NCBI RefSeq assembly: GCF_009362785.1 | Contig: NZ_WHNQ01000008.1 | Location: forward strand, 124,001-188,000 | Source of the DNA: Paraburkholderia atlantica | Lineage (GTDB): Bacteria; Pseudomonadota; Gammaproteobacteria; Burkholderiales; Burkholderiaceae | Direction: 5' to 3' | DNA: 64,000 nt | Shown: piece by piece, positions 1-9,014 of the stretch | Position numbering within the stretch: the first letter of the stretch is position 1 | How the letters are laid out: each line of letters starts with the position of its first letter | Made by a program: the position numbers and the translations under genes | Notes under the pieces: generated by a model | What the model was told of the DNA's origin: nothing | Database searches by the model: none | What the model saw: only the letters and a program-made list of their open reading frames with translations

Positions 1-1191
1 TTGCCGGCATGGCGGCGCTATGTCGCCGCTTGCGCGTCATGGCTGCGAGGCGAAGGTGATAGCGGCACGCGGCGCATGCTCGACGCGAGGGTGCCGCTGT
101 GCGAGACGCTCGAAATGTTGCCGGTCCCGATCGTCACGATCGATCAGCGGGATCAGATCATCTTCGCGAACGCGCGGGCGGCGCAACTGTTCGGCTACAC
201 GAGAGAAGAGCTGATCGGCGCGCCGAGCGCCAAGCTATTTCCGATCGATGGCATCAACGCCGATCGTGCGGGCCCAGGCAACCGCGGCGCGAAGATGCAA
301 CTCCACGATGTCACGACCACGCAGAGTCTGATCGCGCGGCGGCGCGACGGCGGCGGCTTTCACGCGGAGGCGGAAACCACCCGCTGCCGCGTGCACGATC
401 AGGAATTGCGGATCACCGCGATATCGGATTGCAGCGCGTGCGGCGAAGTCGATGGAAATACGAGGGATCTCGCACATCTCGCGCGCGTTTCTTCATTGGG
501 CGAACTTGCCGGTTCGCTGGCGCACGAGTTGAAACAGCCGCTTACCGCGATCCTCTTCAATGCGCAGGCCGCCCGCAAATTCCTGGATTCGGAGACCACC
601 AACGTCGTGGAGCTGCGCGAGGCGCTCGAAGACATCGTGGCCGACAATTGCCGCGCGAACGACGTGCTGCAGAAGATCCGCGCCTTGGTGCGCAAGGGCG
701 ATGTCGAGTTGCAGTTGCTGGACGTCGGCAACGTCGTGCGCGACGTCGCGATGCTTGTGCACAGCGATGCGTTGACGCGCGGCGTGCACACCAGCTTCGA
801 CATCCCGGAGAATCTGGCGCTGATTTGCGGCGACAAGGTTCAGCTTCAGCAGGTGATCCTGAACCTGCTGCTGAATGCTTTCGACGCGGTCAAGGCTTGC
901 CCTGCCGCGGACCGCCTCGTCGAAACGACGGTGCGCGAGGACGCGGACGGACTGGTACGGATAACGGTAAAAGATCGCGGCCAGGGACTCGACGTCGACA
1001 GCATGGAAAGGATTTTCCGGCCATTTTTCACCACCAAACCGCAGGGACTCGGGCTGGGTCTTTCGATCAGCCGCACGATCGTCACGGCACACCGCGGCCG
1101 GCTGTGGGCGGAAAACAACGAGGGCAAAGGGGCATCGTTTCACGTCACGTTTCCCGTCGCGACCGATATCCGACAGAGACTCGTGCCCTGA
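1..1191 (+). CDS. PAS-domain sensor histidine kinase, FixL-like (5' end probably outside window)
   Basis: This is an orthodox sensor kinase, probably the partner of the FixJ-like regulator whose start lies 5 nt downstream. A PAS domain covers roughly residues 38-150 of the visible part (VPIVTIDQRDQIIFAN, LFGYTREELIG). The dimerisation H-box has its phosphoacceptor at H175 (LAHELKQPLTAIL). The ATPase domain follows, with an N-box (VILNLLLNAFDAV), a G1 box (DRGQGL) and a G2 box (GLGLGLSISRTIV). No membrane segment is visible, so it looks cytosolic. The frame is open to the first base and the TTG there is only a nominal start, so the N-terminus is unknown and could include another sensing domain. 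The PAS segment lacks an obvious haem-ligand histidine context, so oxygen sensing is an inference from family and neighbours. Confidence 0.9.
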   Translation: MPAWRRYVAACASWLRGEGDSGTRRMLDARVPLCETLEMLPVPIVTIDQRDQIIFANARAAQLFGYTREELIGAPSAKLFPIDGINADRAGPGNRGAKMQLHDVTTTQSLIARRRDGGGFHAEAETTRCRVHDQELRITAISDCSACGEVDGNTRDLAHLARVSSLGELAGSLAHELKQPLTAILFNAQAARKFLDSETTNVVELREALEDIVADNCRANDVLQKIRALVRKGDVELQLLDVGNVVRDVAMLVHSDALTRGVHTSFDIPENLALICGDKVQLQQVILNLLLNAFDAVKACPAADRLVETTVREDADGLVRITVKDRGQGLDVDSMERIFRPFFTTKPQGLGLGLSISRTIVTAHRGRLWAENNEGKGASFHVTFPVATDIRQRLVP

Positions 1192-1196
1192 TCATC

Positions 1197-1820
1197 ATGA
1201 ACCAGACCAACACTCGCGTCTTTATCGTCGATGACGACGGCAGCGTGCGCAGCGCGCTCGCCCGCTTGCTGCGCGCCTCCGGCTACCAGGTCGAATGCTT
1301 CGACAGTCCGGAGGCCTTTCTCGAGCGAGCCGATTTGACGAGCATGCCGGCCTGCCTCGTTCTCGATCTGCAGATGCCGGGCATGACGGGACTCGAAGTG
1401 CAGCGCAAGCTCGATCAGCTGCTGCCGATCGTCTTTCTGACCGGTCACGGCGACATCGGCTCGAGCGTCGACGCGATGAAAGGCGGAGCGGTCGACTTCC
1501 TGCCCAAGCCGGTGCGCGACTCGCTGTTGCTCGCGGCGGTGGAGCGCGCGCTCGCACGAGCATGTGTGGAAAGCAGGCGGCGCCACGAACGCGAGGAAAT
1601 AGAAGAGCGAATGCGGCATCTGACCCGCCGCGAGCGCGAAGTGATGGAGCTCGTCGTGACCGGCCGTCTGAACAAGCAGGTTGCGAGCGATCTGGGCGCG
1701 GCCGAAAAAACGATCAAGATTCATCGGGCCCGTGTGATGGAGAAGATGAAGGCCCGATCGATCGTCGAACTCGTTCATCTGGTGCGCAAGGGCGGCCTTT
1801 GTACGGCCGACGAAGAATAA
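1197..1820 (+). CDS. FixJ/LuxR-type response regulator
   Basis: A 207-residue two-domain regulator. The receiver has acidic residues D12-D14, the phosphoacceptor D57 (VLDLQMPG) and the conserved lysine K104 (FLPKPV). The C-terminal LuxR-type helix-turn-helix covers about residues 139-197 (LTRREREVMELVVTGRLNKQVA, split across the recognition region with KTIKIHRARVMEKM). The DLQMPGMTGLEVQ signature is typical of FixJ/StyR regulators. It is probably translated together with the kinase. I start it at the ATG at 1197; the frame stays open further upstream, but the protein family begins here. It is a good candidate reader of the GACC-WW-GGTC boxes found in this part of the window, but that link is inference. 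Confidence 0.93.
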   Translation: MNQTNTRVFIVDDDGSVRSALARLLRASGYQVECFDSPEAFLERADLTSMPACLVLDLQMPGMTGLEVQRKLDQLLPIVFLTGHGDIGSSVDAMKGGAVDFLPKPVRDSLLLAAVERALARACVESRRRHEREEIEERMRHLTRREREVMELVVTGRLNKQVASDLGAAEKTIKIHRARVMEKMKARSIVELVHLVRKGGLCTADEE

Positions 1821-1982
1821 TCGCCCGACCCGGGCGCTGGCTCCCGCGTTGCGCCGCCACTTTCAGCGGCGCTGGCTGGCACCGCTAGTGGACCAAAGTC
1901 TTATATCTCATCGGGGTTTCAACCAGTACGCTAAGGCATCAGAGGTCCCCTTTCCGGAGCGGCCGCGCGTTCGCGCTGTCAT
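1821..1982 (+). promoter_or_regulatory. Short intergenic region with GACC-type box upstream of the lone receiver gene
   Basis: The gap contains GACCAAAGTC at 1891-1900, followed by TTATATC. Read on the minus strand it becomes TATAAGACTTTGGTCC, which matches the boxes at 2403, 12588 and 20647. It lies 83 bp before the ATG at 1983. One central base deviates from the perfect palindrome. Its role as an operator is inferred from recurrence only. Confidence 0.4.
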
Positions 1983-2372
1983 ATGGTCAACCCTAACCAA
2001 TTCGTTGCGGTGGTCGACGATGACGAGTCGGTGTGCCGAGCTATCAAGCGTTTGCTGCATTCCGAAGGTATCAGGGCGGAGACGTTTTGCAGCGGTGACG
2101 AGTTCTTGAATGCGCTTGCGGCAATTCCGTCGTATCGGCCTGCCTGCGTGATTCTGGATGTCCAGATGCCGGGAACCAACGGTCTGGAAGTCCAGCGTCA
2201 GCTCGCGCAAATGGGCGTGCCGGTCATCATGATTACCGCCTATGAAGATATCTCCGTCCGCCAGGCCGCGCTCGCGGCCGGCGCGGCCGCGTATCTGCGC
2301 AAGCCTTTCACTAGCGCGATTCTGTTCAAGGCGGTCGAGGTGGCCATCGGCGGTCCGCCGCCGACACCCTGA
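1983..2372 (+). CDS. Single-domain response regulator (receiver only)
   Basis: This 129-residue protein is a bare CheY-like receiver with no output domain. Visible landmarks are the acidic pocket D12-D14, the phosphoacceptor D59 (VILDVQMPG) and K107 (LRKPF). The segment VILDVQMPGTNGLEVQ resembles the receivers of FixJ-family regulators, and it sits directly after a kinase/FixJ pair. It could therefore act as a phosphate sink or a diffusible intermediate for that pair. No kinase of its own is adjacent. The start at 1983 is the first ATG of the frame. Confidence 0.9.
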   Translation: MVNPNQFVAVVDDDESVCRAIKRLLHSEGIRAETFCSGDEFLNALAAIPSYRPACVILDVQMPGTNGLEVQRQLAQMGVPVIMITAYEDISVRQAALAAGAAAYLRKPFTSAILFKAVEVAIGGPPPTP

Positions 2373-2402
2373 ACGCGCGCGTCTTCGCGCCGGATGATAT
2401 GA

Positions 2403-2418
2403 GACCAAGGTCCGATTG
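2403..2418 (+). promoter_or_regulatory. GACCAAGGTC-CGATTG box
   Basis: A ten-base perfect palindrome GACCAAGGTC followed by CGATTG, about 175 bp before the ATG at 2593. The same 16-base pattern occurs at 12588-12603 on the plus strand and at 20641-20656 on the minus strand, with AA replaced by TT in the centre. It is a candidate operator for a dimeric regulator. Confidence 0.5.
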
Positions 2419-2592
2419 TCGCCGTTTCTTCGGACCACCAAACTGAACTCAGTCAACGCGTCGAACCGAACGCCGGCTGCGCCGCACCGAACTCGAGACC
2501 GCACAGGCCACGGCGTGTGCGTGCCCTTGCGCGTGCGAGGCGCCGCGCTCTGAGCGTGGCAGCGTTCAAGGATAAAAGCGGGAGCGCAAGTG

Positions 2593-2985
2593 ATGAAATC
2601 AATTTCGGTTTGTCTCGCGATTCTTCTCGGTACCGCTGCGATGCAGGTGGGGGCGGCGGACTTCGACGGCAGCAAGCGGCTGATGTGCGCGACGATCGAC
2701 GCGCACGCCTGCGATCCGGGCATCGCCTGCACGCGCGCGTTGCCCGCGGATCTCGGTCTGCCGAAATTCCTGACTATCGACTTCGACAAACGCGCGATCG
2801 TCGGTCCCGCACGCACGACGCCGATGCTCTCGGTCACCAAGGACGCGGATCAGGTGGTGATGCTTGGCAATGAGATGGGCTTTGGCTGGACGCTGGTCGT
2901 CGATTCGACGGACGGCGAGATGACGCTGACGATCGCGAACAGAAACGATGCCTTCGTGCTGTTCGGTAATTGCACGCCTTTGTAA
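2593..2985 (+). CDS. Small secreted protein of unknown function
   Basis: A 130-residue protein with a clear Sec signal peptide (MKSISVCLAILLGTAAM, cleavage probably after VGAA). The mature part has several cysteines (for example CATIDAHAC and GIACTR) that could form periplasmic disulphides. I do not recognise a family. A GGAG ribosome site lies 8 bases before the ATG at 2593; an in-frame GTG directly before it at 2590 is the alternative start. It precedes the RND pump genes by 16 nt and may be cotranscribed with them. A GACCAAGGTC box lies upstream. Confidence 0.7.
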   Translation: MKSISVCLAILLGTAAMQVGAADFDGSKRLMCATIDAHACDPGIACTRALPADLGLPKFLTIDFDKRAIVGPARTTPMLSVTKDADQVVMLGNEMGFGWTLVVDSTDGEMTLTIANRNDAFVLFGNCTPL

Positions 2986-3001
2986 TCAGGCGGAGTGCAC
3001 G

Positions 3002-4252
3002 ATGAAAACCGTACCCGTGTGTTTGGCCTCGCCGCGGCCGGATTCTCGCGGCGCTCTCCGGTTGCTCGCCGTCGTCGCGGCGCTGACGCTGCTCACACCG
3101 CTCGCGTCGTGCAAGAAGGAGGTCCCGCCGCAGGTCGCCGCCGTGCCTGAAGTGACCGTGATGACGGTCGCTCAGCATGACACGCCGGTCGATTTCGAAT
3201 TCACCGCGCAAACCCAGAGTTCGCGCGAAGTCGAGATCCGCTCGCGGGTGGACGGCTTCCTCGATAAGCGCATGTATACCGAAGGCGTGCTGGTCAAGAC
3301 CGGACAAACGCTGTTCCAGATGGACCCGAAGCCGTTCGAGGCCGCGCTGCATACCGCGAAAGGGCAACTGGCCCAGCAGCAGGCGCGTCTCGAAGTCGCC
3401 AAGGCCAATCTCGCGCGCGTGCAGCCTTTGGCGGCGCAGAACGCGTTGAGCAAGAAGGATCTCGACGACGCGATCGGCAACGAGAAGCAAAGCGCCGCCG
3501 CGGTGTTCGCCGCGCAGGGCGAAGTCGATACCGCGATGCTGAACCTCGGCTACACGACGATCAAGTCGCCGCTGAACGGGCTGTCGAGCTTTGCGCGTCA
3601 GCAGGATGGCAGCTACGTGACGGCAACCGGCAACAGCAGCTTGCTGACCTACGTGTACCAGCTCGACCCGATGTGGGTGAACTTCAGCATCTCCGAGAAC
3701 GAAATGCTGAAGTACCGCGACGAAATCGCGGCCGGACGGCTGCGCTTTCCGCCGAACAACGATTTCTCCGTGCATCTGATTCTCGCCGACGGCACGCCCT
3801 ATGCCCAGCAGGGCCAGATCGACTTCGCGAATCCGGCGTTCAACACGGAAACAGGAACCTTCCTCGTGCGCGCGACCTTCGCCAACCCGAAAAACACGCT
3901 GCGTCCGGGGCAGTTCGTGAAGGCCCGCGTCGGCGGTGCGATCCGGCCCAACGCGACGCTGGTGCCGCAGCGCGCGGTGCTGCAGGGCGCGAAGAGTCAC
4001 TTCGTATGGGTCGTGGGTAACGATGGCAAGGCGCATCAACGAGTCGTCGAAGTCGGCGAGTGGCAGGGCGACAACTGGTTCGTGTCCGATGGACTGAAGG
4101 CGGGCGAGCGCATCGTCGTGGATGGCGCGCTGCGCGTCACCGCGGATTCGCAGCTGAAGATCGTCAAGGAGCTGCCAGCGGTCAAGGACCCGGCTGCCGT
4201 GGCGACGGCTGCATCGCAAAGCGGCGCGGCAGCGGCGCCCGCTGCCGAGTGA
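3002..4252 (+). CDS. RND efflux periplasmic adaptor (membrane fusion protein)
   Basis: A 416-residue AcrA/MexA-type adaptor that links the inner-membrane pump to the outer-membrane channel. The N-terminus is hydrophobic and ends in a lipobox-like LASCKK, so it is probably a lipoprotein. A barrel-sandwich lipoyl half-motif (EIRSRVDGFLDKRMYTEG) precedes a helical hairpin rich in Ala, Gln and Lys, and then the second lipoyl half (YTTIKSPLNG). The beta-barrel and membrane-proximal domains follow. I chose the ATG at 3002, which starts the signal sequence; the frame is open upstream without a signal. The C-terminal 30 residues are Ala-rich linker. The pump gene follows after 12 nt. Substrates cannot be predicted from sequence. 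Confidence 0.93.
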   Translation: MKTVPVCLASPRPDSRGALRLLAVVAALTLLTPLASCKKEVPPQVAAVPEVTVMTVAQHDTPVDFEFTAQTQSSREVEIRSRVDGFLDKRMYTEGVLVKTGQTLFQMDPKPFEAALHTAKGQLAQQQARLEVAKANLARVQPLAAQNALSKKDLDDAIGNEKQSAAAVFAAQGEVDTAMLNLGYTTIKSPLNGLSSFARQQDGSYVTATGNSSLLTYVYQLDPMWVNFSISENEMLKYRDEIAAGRLRFPPNNDFSVHLILADGTPYAQQGQIDFANPAFNTETGTFLVRATFANPKNTLRPGQFVKARVGGAIRPNATLVPQRAVLQGAKSHFVWVVGNDGKAHQRVVEVGEWQGDNWFVSDGLKAGERIVVDGALRVTADSQLKIVKELPAVKDPAAVATAASQSGAAAAPAAE

Positions 4253-4264
4253 CGGGGCGCCCAC

Positions 4265-7200
4265 ATGAATATTTCGCGCTACTGCATCGACCGGCCGATT
4301 TTCGCGTCAGTCATCTCGATCGTCATCACGCTCGGCGGCGCCATTGCGATGTTCGCGCTGCCGGTCGCGCAATACCCGGACGTCACGCCGCCGCAAATCA
4401 CCGTGTCCGCGACTTACCCGGGCGCGAGCGCCGAGGTCGTCGCGAACAACGTCGCCGCGCCGATCGAGCAGCAGGTCAATGGCGCGGACAACATGATCTA
4501 CATGAACTCGTCCAGTTCGTCGACCGGCGCCTTTACGCTCAACGTGTACTTCAACATCGGCACCAATCCCGAACTGGCCCAGGTCGACGTGCAGAACCGC
4601 GTGAATCTCGCGCTGCCGCAACTGCCGAGCTCTGTGCAGTCGCAAGGCGTTCAGGTCCAGAAGAAGTCGTCCGCGTTCATGATGGTGATCGCGGTCTATT
4701 CGCCCACCGACCGCTACGACGCGACCTATATCGCGAACTTCACGAACATCTACGTTCTCGACGCGATCAAGCGGATTCCCGGCGCGAACCAGTCGTCCAT
4801 ATTCGGTAATCCAGACTACGCGATGCGAATATGGTTGAAGCCAGACCGAATGGCCCAACTGGGCGTGACGGCCGCCGACGTGCAAAAGGTCGTCTCGAAC
4901 CAGAACCAGCAGTTCGCGGTCGGCAGCATCGGGCAGTCGCCAACGGGCTCGGCGGTGCAGCAGTCGTTCGCGGTCACGACCACGGGGCGGCTCGCCGAGC
5001 CGTCGCAGTTCGACAACATCATCGTGCGCGCGGCGAGCGGCGGCGCGGCGATCGTGCGCTTGAAGGACATCGGCCGCGCCGAGCTGGGCCAGAAGGACTA
5101 TTCGATTCGCAGCCGCTTCCAGGGCAAGCCGGCCACCGTGTTGGCCGTGTATCAGCAGCCGGGCGCCAATGCGCTCGAAGTGTCGAAGCAGGTGCGCAAA
5201 ACGCTCGCGGAGCTGAAGAAGTCGTTTCCGGAAGGCATGACCTACGAAATCGCGATGGACACGACCGAGTTTACGCGGGCGTCGATCTCGGACGTGATTC
5301 ACACGTTCTTCGAAGCGCTGGTGCTCGTCGTGATCGTCGTGTTCGTGTTCCTGCAAAGCCTGCGTGCCACGCTGATCCCGATCGTCGCGGTGCCGGTGTC
5401 GATCGTCGGCACCTGTATGTTCATGCTGCTGGTGGGCTTTTCGATCAACATGCTGACCTTGTTCGGCATGGTGCTCGCGATCGGTATCGTCGTCGACGAT
5501 GCGATCGTGGTGATCGAAAACGTCGAGCGCAACATGACGGTGCACAAGCTGTCGCCGAAAGAAGCCGCGAAAATGGCAATGGACGAAGTCGCCGGACCGG
5601 TCGTGGCGATCGTGCTGGTGCTGTGCGCGGTGTTCGTGCCGGTTGCGTTTCTCGGTGGCATCACCGGGCAGTTGTACAAGCAGTTCGCGATCACGATCGC
5701 GATTTCGGTGGTGCTGTCCGGCATCGTCGCGCTGACCTTGTCGCCGGCGCTCGCCGCGTTGCTGCTGAAGAGCACCCACCATGAGAAAAAGGGCTTTTTC
5801 CGTTGGTTCGACAATCAGTTCGCCCGCATGACGGCGGGCTATACGCGTGCGGTCAAAGTTGTCATCAAGCGCTGCATCATGGGGCTCGTGTTCTTCGTGG
5901 CGTTGATCGCGCTCTCGGTGCTGATGGTGCGCTCGATTCCGTCCGCGTTCCTGCCGCCCGAGGACCAGGGCTATCTGCTCGGCGCGGTCATCATGCCGGA
6001 CGCCGCGAGCCTCGACCGCACCGGCCAGGTATCGCAACGCGTCACCGACTATTTCAAGGAGCGGGAGGGGGTCGGCAGCATCACCACGATCGATGGGTTC
6101 AGCCTGCTCGACAGTCAGAACAAGAACAATGCCGGCACATTCTTCGTCGGCCTGAAGGGCTTCGACGAGCGCTATACGCGGGCCAACATCAGGACGCAGA
6201 ATGCGCGCGCGCTTCTGCTCGACGCGTATAAATACTTCTCGAACGTGCAGGAGGGCATCGTTCTGCCGGTCAATCCGCCGTCGATTCCGGGGCTCGGCAC
6301 GACGGGCGGCACGGAGGTATGGATCCAGAGCAAGGGTGACGGGAACATCTCACAGCTCGCGGGCGTGGTCGACCAGTTTTTGCAGAGAGCGCGGGCGCGT
6401 AAAGAACTGACTCGCGTGACGTCCACATTCAATGCGTCGTCGCAGCAACTGATGGTCAACGTCGATCGCGACAAGTCGGAGACGCTCGGCGTGCCGGTCG
6501 AAGACGTCTATAGCGCGATGCAGACGATGTTCGGCTCGCTATACGTGTCGCAGTTCAACCGCGCGGCCCGGCTGTGGCAGGTGATCCTGCAGGCGGAGCC
6601 GGCTTACCGCCTGAAGCCGACCGATCTCGATCAGATCTTCGTGCGCAGCACCAACGGCACGATGGTGCCGATCAAGGCGTTGGCGACCTATCGCTATGTG
6701 ACGGGCCCGGACCTCGTCACCCGGTTCAATAACTTCCCGGCCGTCAAGATCACGGCGAATGCCGCACCGGGCTTCAGTTCCGGGCAGGTGATCTCCACGC
6801 TCGAAGAGCTTGCCGCGCAGATGCCGGACGGCTACGACATCGCGTGGAGCGGTGAAGCGTTCGAGGAACGGCAGTCGGGCGGCACCTCCGGGCTCGTATT
6901 CGTGTTCGGTATGGTGATGGTGTTCCTGATCCTCGCCGCGCAGTACGAGAAGTGGACGCTGCCGTTCGGCGTATTGATGGCGGTGCCGTTCGCGCTGTTC
7001 GGCGCGCTGCTCGCGATCATGCTGCGCGGCCTGTCCAACGACGTCTACTTCCAGATCGGCTTGACGATGCTGGTCGCGCTCGCCGCGAAGAACGCGATCC
7101 TGATCTTCGAATTCGCGGTGCTCAATCGCGAGGGCGGCGCATCGGTATTCGACGCGACGATGACCGCCGCGGAAGAACGGCTGCGCCCGATCGTGATGAC

Positions 7201-7498
7201 CTCGCTCGCGTTCATTCTCGGCTGCGTGCCGCTCGCGATCGCGACGGGCGCGTCGGCCAACAGCCGACATTCGATCGGCACCGGCGTGATCGGCGGGATG
7301 CTCGGCGCGACGGCGATCGCGGTGTTCTTCATCCCGATGTTCTATTACCTGCTCGAATCGATGTCGTCGCGCTCGAAGGGAGGCAAAAAATCAAAGCCGG
7401 ACGCGCAGCACAGTGGCGGCGCGGGACGGGAGCCCTCGGCGGTGGCAGGGCCCGGTGCGTCGAGCGAGGCGCCGTCCGCGCCGCACCAGGGTGAATGA
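4265..7498 (+). CDS. RND multidrug efflux transporter, inner-membrane pump (AcrB/MexB family)
   Basis: At 1077 residues this has the normal length for a hydrophobe/amphiphile RND pump. It starts with the family-typical MNISRYCIDRPIFASVISI. The transmembrane proton-relay residues are visible as the Asp pair in GIVVDDAIVVIENVERN and the Lys in AAKNAILIFEFAVLNREG. Two large periplasmic loops carry the porter and docking domains. The last 40 residues are a hydrophilic Ser/Lys/Gly-rich tail, which is unremarkable. The channel gene starts one base after its stop. The trio is a complete efflux system; drug range is unknown. Confidence 0.95.
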   Translation: MNISRYCIDRPIFASVISIVITLGGAIAMFALPVAQYPDVTPPQITVSATYPGASAEVVANNVAAPIEQQVNGADNMIYMNSSSSSTGAFTLNVYFNIGTNPELAQVDVQNRVNLALPQLPSSVQSQGVQVQKKSSAFMMVIAVYSPTDRYDATYIANFTNIYVLDAIKRIPGANQSSIFGNPDYAMRIWLKPDRMAQLGVTAADVQKVVSNQNQQFAVGSIGQSPTGSAVQQSFAVTTTGRLAEPSQFDNIIVRAASGGAAIVRLKDIGRAELGQKDYSIRSRFQGKPATVLAVYQQPGANALEVSKQVRKTLAELKKSFPEGMTYEIAMDTTEFTRASISDVIHTFFEALVLVVIVVFVFLQSLRATLIPIVAVPVSIVGTCMFMLLVGFSINMLTLFGMVLAIGIVVDDAIVVIENVERNMTVHKLSPKEAAKMAMDEVAGPVVAIVLVLCAVFVPVAFLGGITGQLYKQFAITIAISVVLSGIVALTLSPALAALLLKSTHHEKKGFFRWFDNQFARMTAGYTRAVKVVIKRCIMGLVFFVALIALSVLMVRSIPSAFLPPEDQGYLLGAVIMPDAASLDRTGQVSQRVTDYFKEREGVGSITTIDGFSLLDSQNKNNAGTFFVGLKGFDERYTRANIRTQNARALLLDAYKYFSNVQEGIVLPVNPPSIPGLGTTGGTEVWIQSKGDGNISQLAGVVDQFLQRARARKELTRVTSTFNASSQQLMVNVDRDKSETLGVPVEDVYSAMQTMFGSLYVSQFNRAARLWQVILQAEPAYRLKPTDLDQIFVRSTNGTMVPIKALATYRYVTGPDLVTRFNNFPAVKITANAAPGFSSGQVISTLEELAAQMPDGYDIAWSGEAFEERQSGGTSGLVFVFGMVMVFLILAAQYEKWTLPFGVLMAVPFALFGALLAIMLRGLSNDVYFQIGLTMLVALAAKNAILIFEFAVLNREGGASVFDATMTAAEERLRPIVMTSLAFILGCVPLAIATGASANSRHSIGTGVIGGMLGATAIAVFFIPMFYYLLESMSSRSKGGKKSKPDAQHSGGAGREPSAVAGPGASSEAPSAPHQGE

Positions 7499-7499
7499 C

Positions 7500-9014
7500 A
7501 TGCGCGGCACGGCACCGAAGCGTTTGCTCGCATCCGTCATGCTGCTCGCGCTGAGCGGATGCCTGCTAGGCCCCAACTACCAGCGCCCGGCGGTCGACGT
7601 GCCGGCCACCTATCGTTTCGCCCAAGGCGAGGCCGCGGGCATCGCCAACGCCGCGTGGTGGGAGCAGTTTCAGGACCCGGTGCTCAATCAGCTGATCGCC
7701 ACCGCGCTGCAGGACAACCGCGACGTGAAGGTCGCGGCCGCGCGGGTCGACGAGTTTCGCGGGATGTTCGTGACCACGCGTTCCGGGCTGTTCCCGCAAG
7801 TCTCGGCAGGCGCCGACGCGTCGCGCCAACGCGTGTCGCAGGTCGAAGCCGTGACGGTGCCGAAGGGCGTGAGCCCCGTCTACAACCAGTTCGACGCGAC
7901 CCTGGCGGTGTCCTGGGAACTCGATCTGTTCGGCAAGGTGCGCCGCGAAACCGAGGCGGCGCGCGCGAATCTGCTCGCCAGCGAAGAGGGCCGCCGCGCC
8001 ACGATTCTGACGCTGGTCAGCTCGGTCGCTTCGGCCTATATCAATCTGCGCAGTCTGGACCGGCAGCTCGAGATCGCGAAGGAGACCGTGCACAGCCGGG
8101 CGGAATCGGTGCGCGTGTTCGAGGCGCGTTTCCGCTACGGCGAGGTCTCGCAGATGGAACTCGCGCAAAGCCAGTCGGAGTATCAGGCCGCTCAGGTCAC
8201 GGTTCCGCAGCTCGAAGCGCAGATCGGCCAGCAGGAAGACGCGTTGTCGGTGTTGATCGGCAGGAATCCCGGCGCGATTCTGCGCGGCCGTGAGCTGTCG
8301 CAGATGGGCACGCCGCCGATTCCCGAGGGGCTGCCGTCCGAATTGCTCGAACGCCGTCCCGATCTGCTGGAAGCCGAGCAGACGCTGGTCGCGCAAAACG
8401 CGCTGATCGGCGCGGCGCGCGCGTTGTACTTCCCGTCGATTTCGCTGACCGGGCTGTTTGGTTCGGTCAGCGCGCAGTTCTCGAATCTGTTCACCGGACC
8501 GGCGCGCGTGTGGTCGTTTGCGGGCAGTGTCACGCAGCCGATCTTCACGGCGGGCAACATCACCGGCCAGGTGCATCAGGCCGAAGCGCGCCAGCAGGAA
8601 GCGCTGTACTCGTATGAAAAGGCGATCCAGGTGGCGTTCCAGGAGGTCGAGGACTCGCTGATCTCCGTGCAGAAGACACATCAGGCACTCGATGCGCAAA
8701 ACCTCCAGGTCGAAGCGCTGGTCACGTATGCGCGCCTCGCGAGGCAGCGTTACGAAGGCGGCTATACGAGCTATATCGAAGTGCTCGATGCGGAGCGCAG
8801 TCTGTTCAACGCGCAACTGAGCTATGCGCAGACCCAGGGCGCGGTGCTGACCTCGTACGTCACGCTCTACAAGGCGACGGGCGGCGGCTGGGTCGCCGAG
8901 GCGGAAAAAATGACGATGCCGCCGGCCGCGCCGCAAGCGTCGCCAGCGATGGCGCCGGTCTCGCAGAACTTGACCGCGCCGGGTGGAACGCCGGGTGCAG
9001 TGGAGGCGAGATGA
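7500..9014 (+). CDS. RND efflux outer-membrane channel lipoprotein (NodT/OprM family)
   Basis: A 504-residue TolC-like channel. The signal peptide ends in a lipobox (LLALSGC), so the mature protein should be lipid-anchored and inserted as a trimer in the outer membrane. The family opening GPNYQRPAVDVP and the repeated coiled helices (for example LAQSQSEYQAAQVTVPQLEAQIGQQ and VAFQEVEDSLISVQ) are visible. The ATG at 7500 was chosen because it begins the signal sequence. Its last codons overlap the start of the pqiA-like gene (ATGA), which suggests the pump and the pqi genes share one transcript. Confidence 0.93.
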   Translation: MRGTAPKRLLASVMLLALSGCLLGPNYQRPAVDVPATYRFAQGEAAGIANAAWWEQFQDPVLNQLIATALQDNRDVKVAAARVDEFRGMFVTTRSGLFPQVSAGADASRQRVSQVEAVTVPKGVSPVYNQFDATLAVSWELDLFGKVRRETEAARANLLASEEGRRATILTLVSSVASAYINLRSLDRQLEIAKETVHSRAESVRVFEARFRYGEVSQMELAQSQSEYQAAQVTVPQLEAQIGQQEDALSVLIGRNPGAILRGRELSQMGTPPIPEGLPSELLERRPDLLEAEQTLVAQNALIGAARALYFPSISLTGLFGSVSAQFSNLFTGPARVWSFAGSVTQPIFTAGNITGQVHQAEARQQEALYSYEKAIQVAFQEVEDSLISVQKTHQALDAQNLQVEALVTYARLARQRYEGGYTSYIEVLDAERSLFNAQLSYAQTQGAVLTSYVTLYKATGGGWVAEAEKMTMPPAAPQASPAMAPVSQNLTAPGGTPGAVEAR

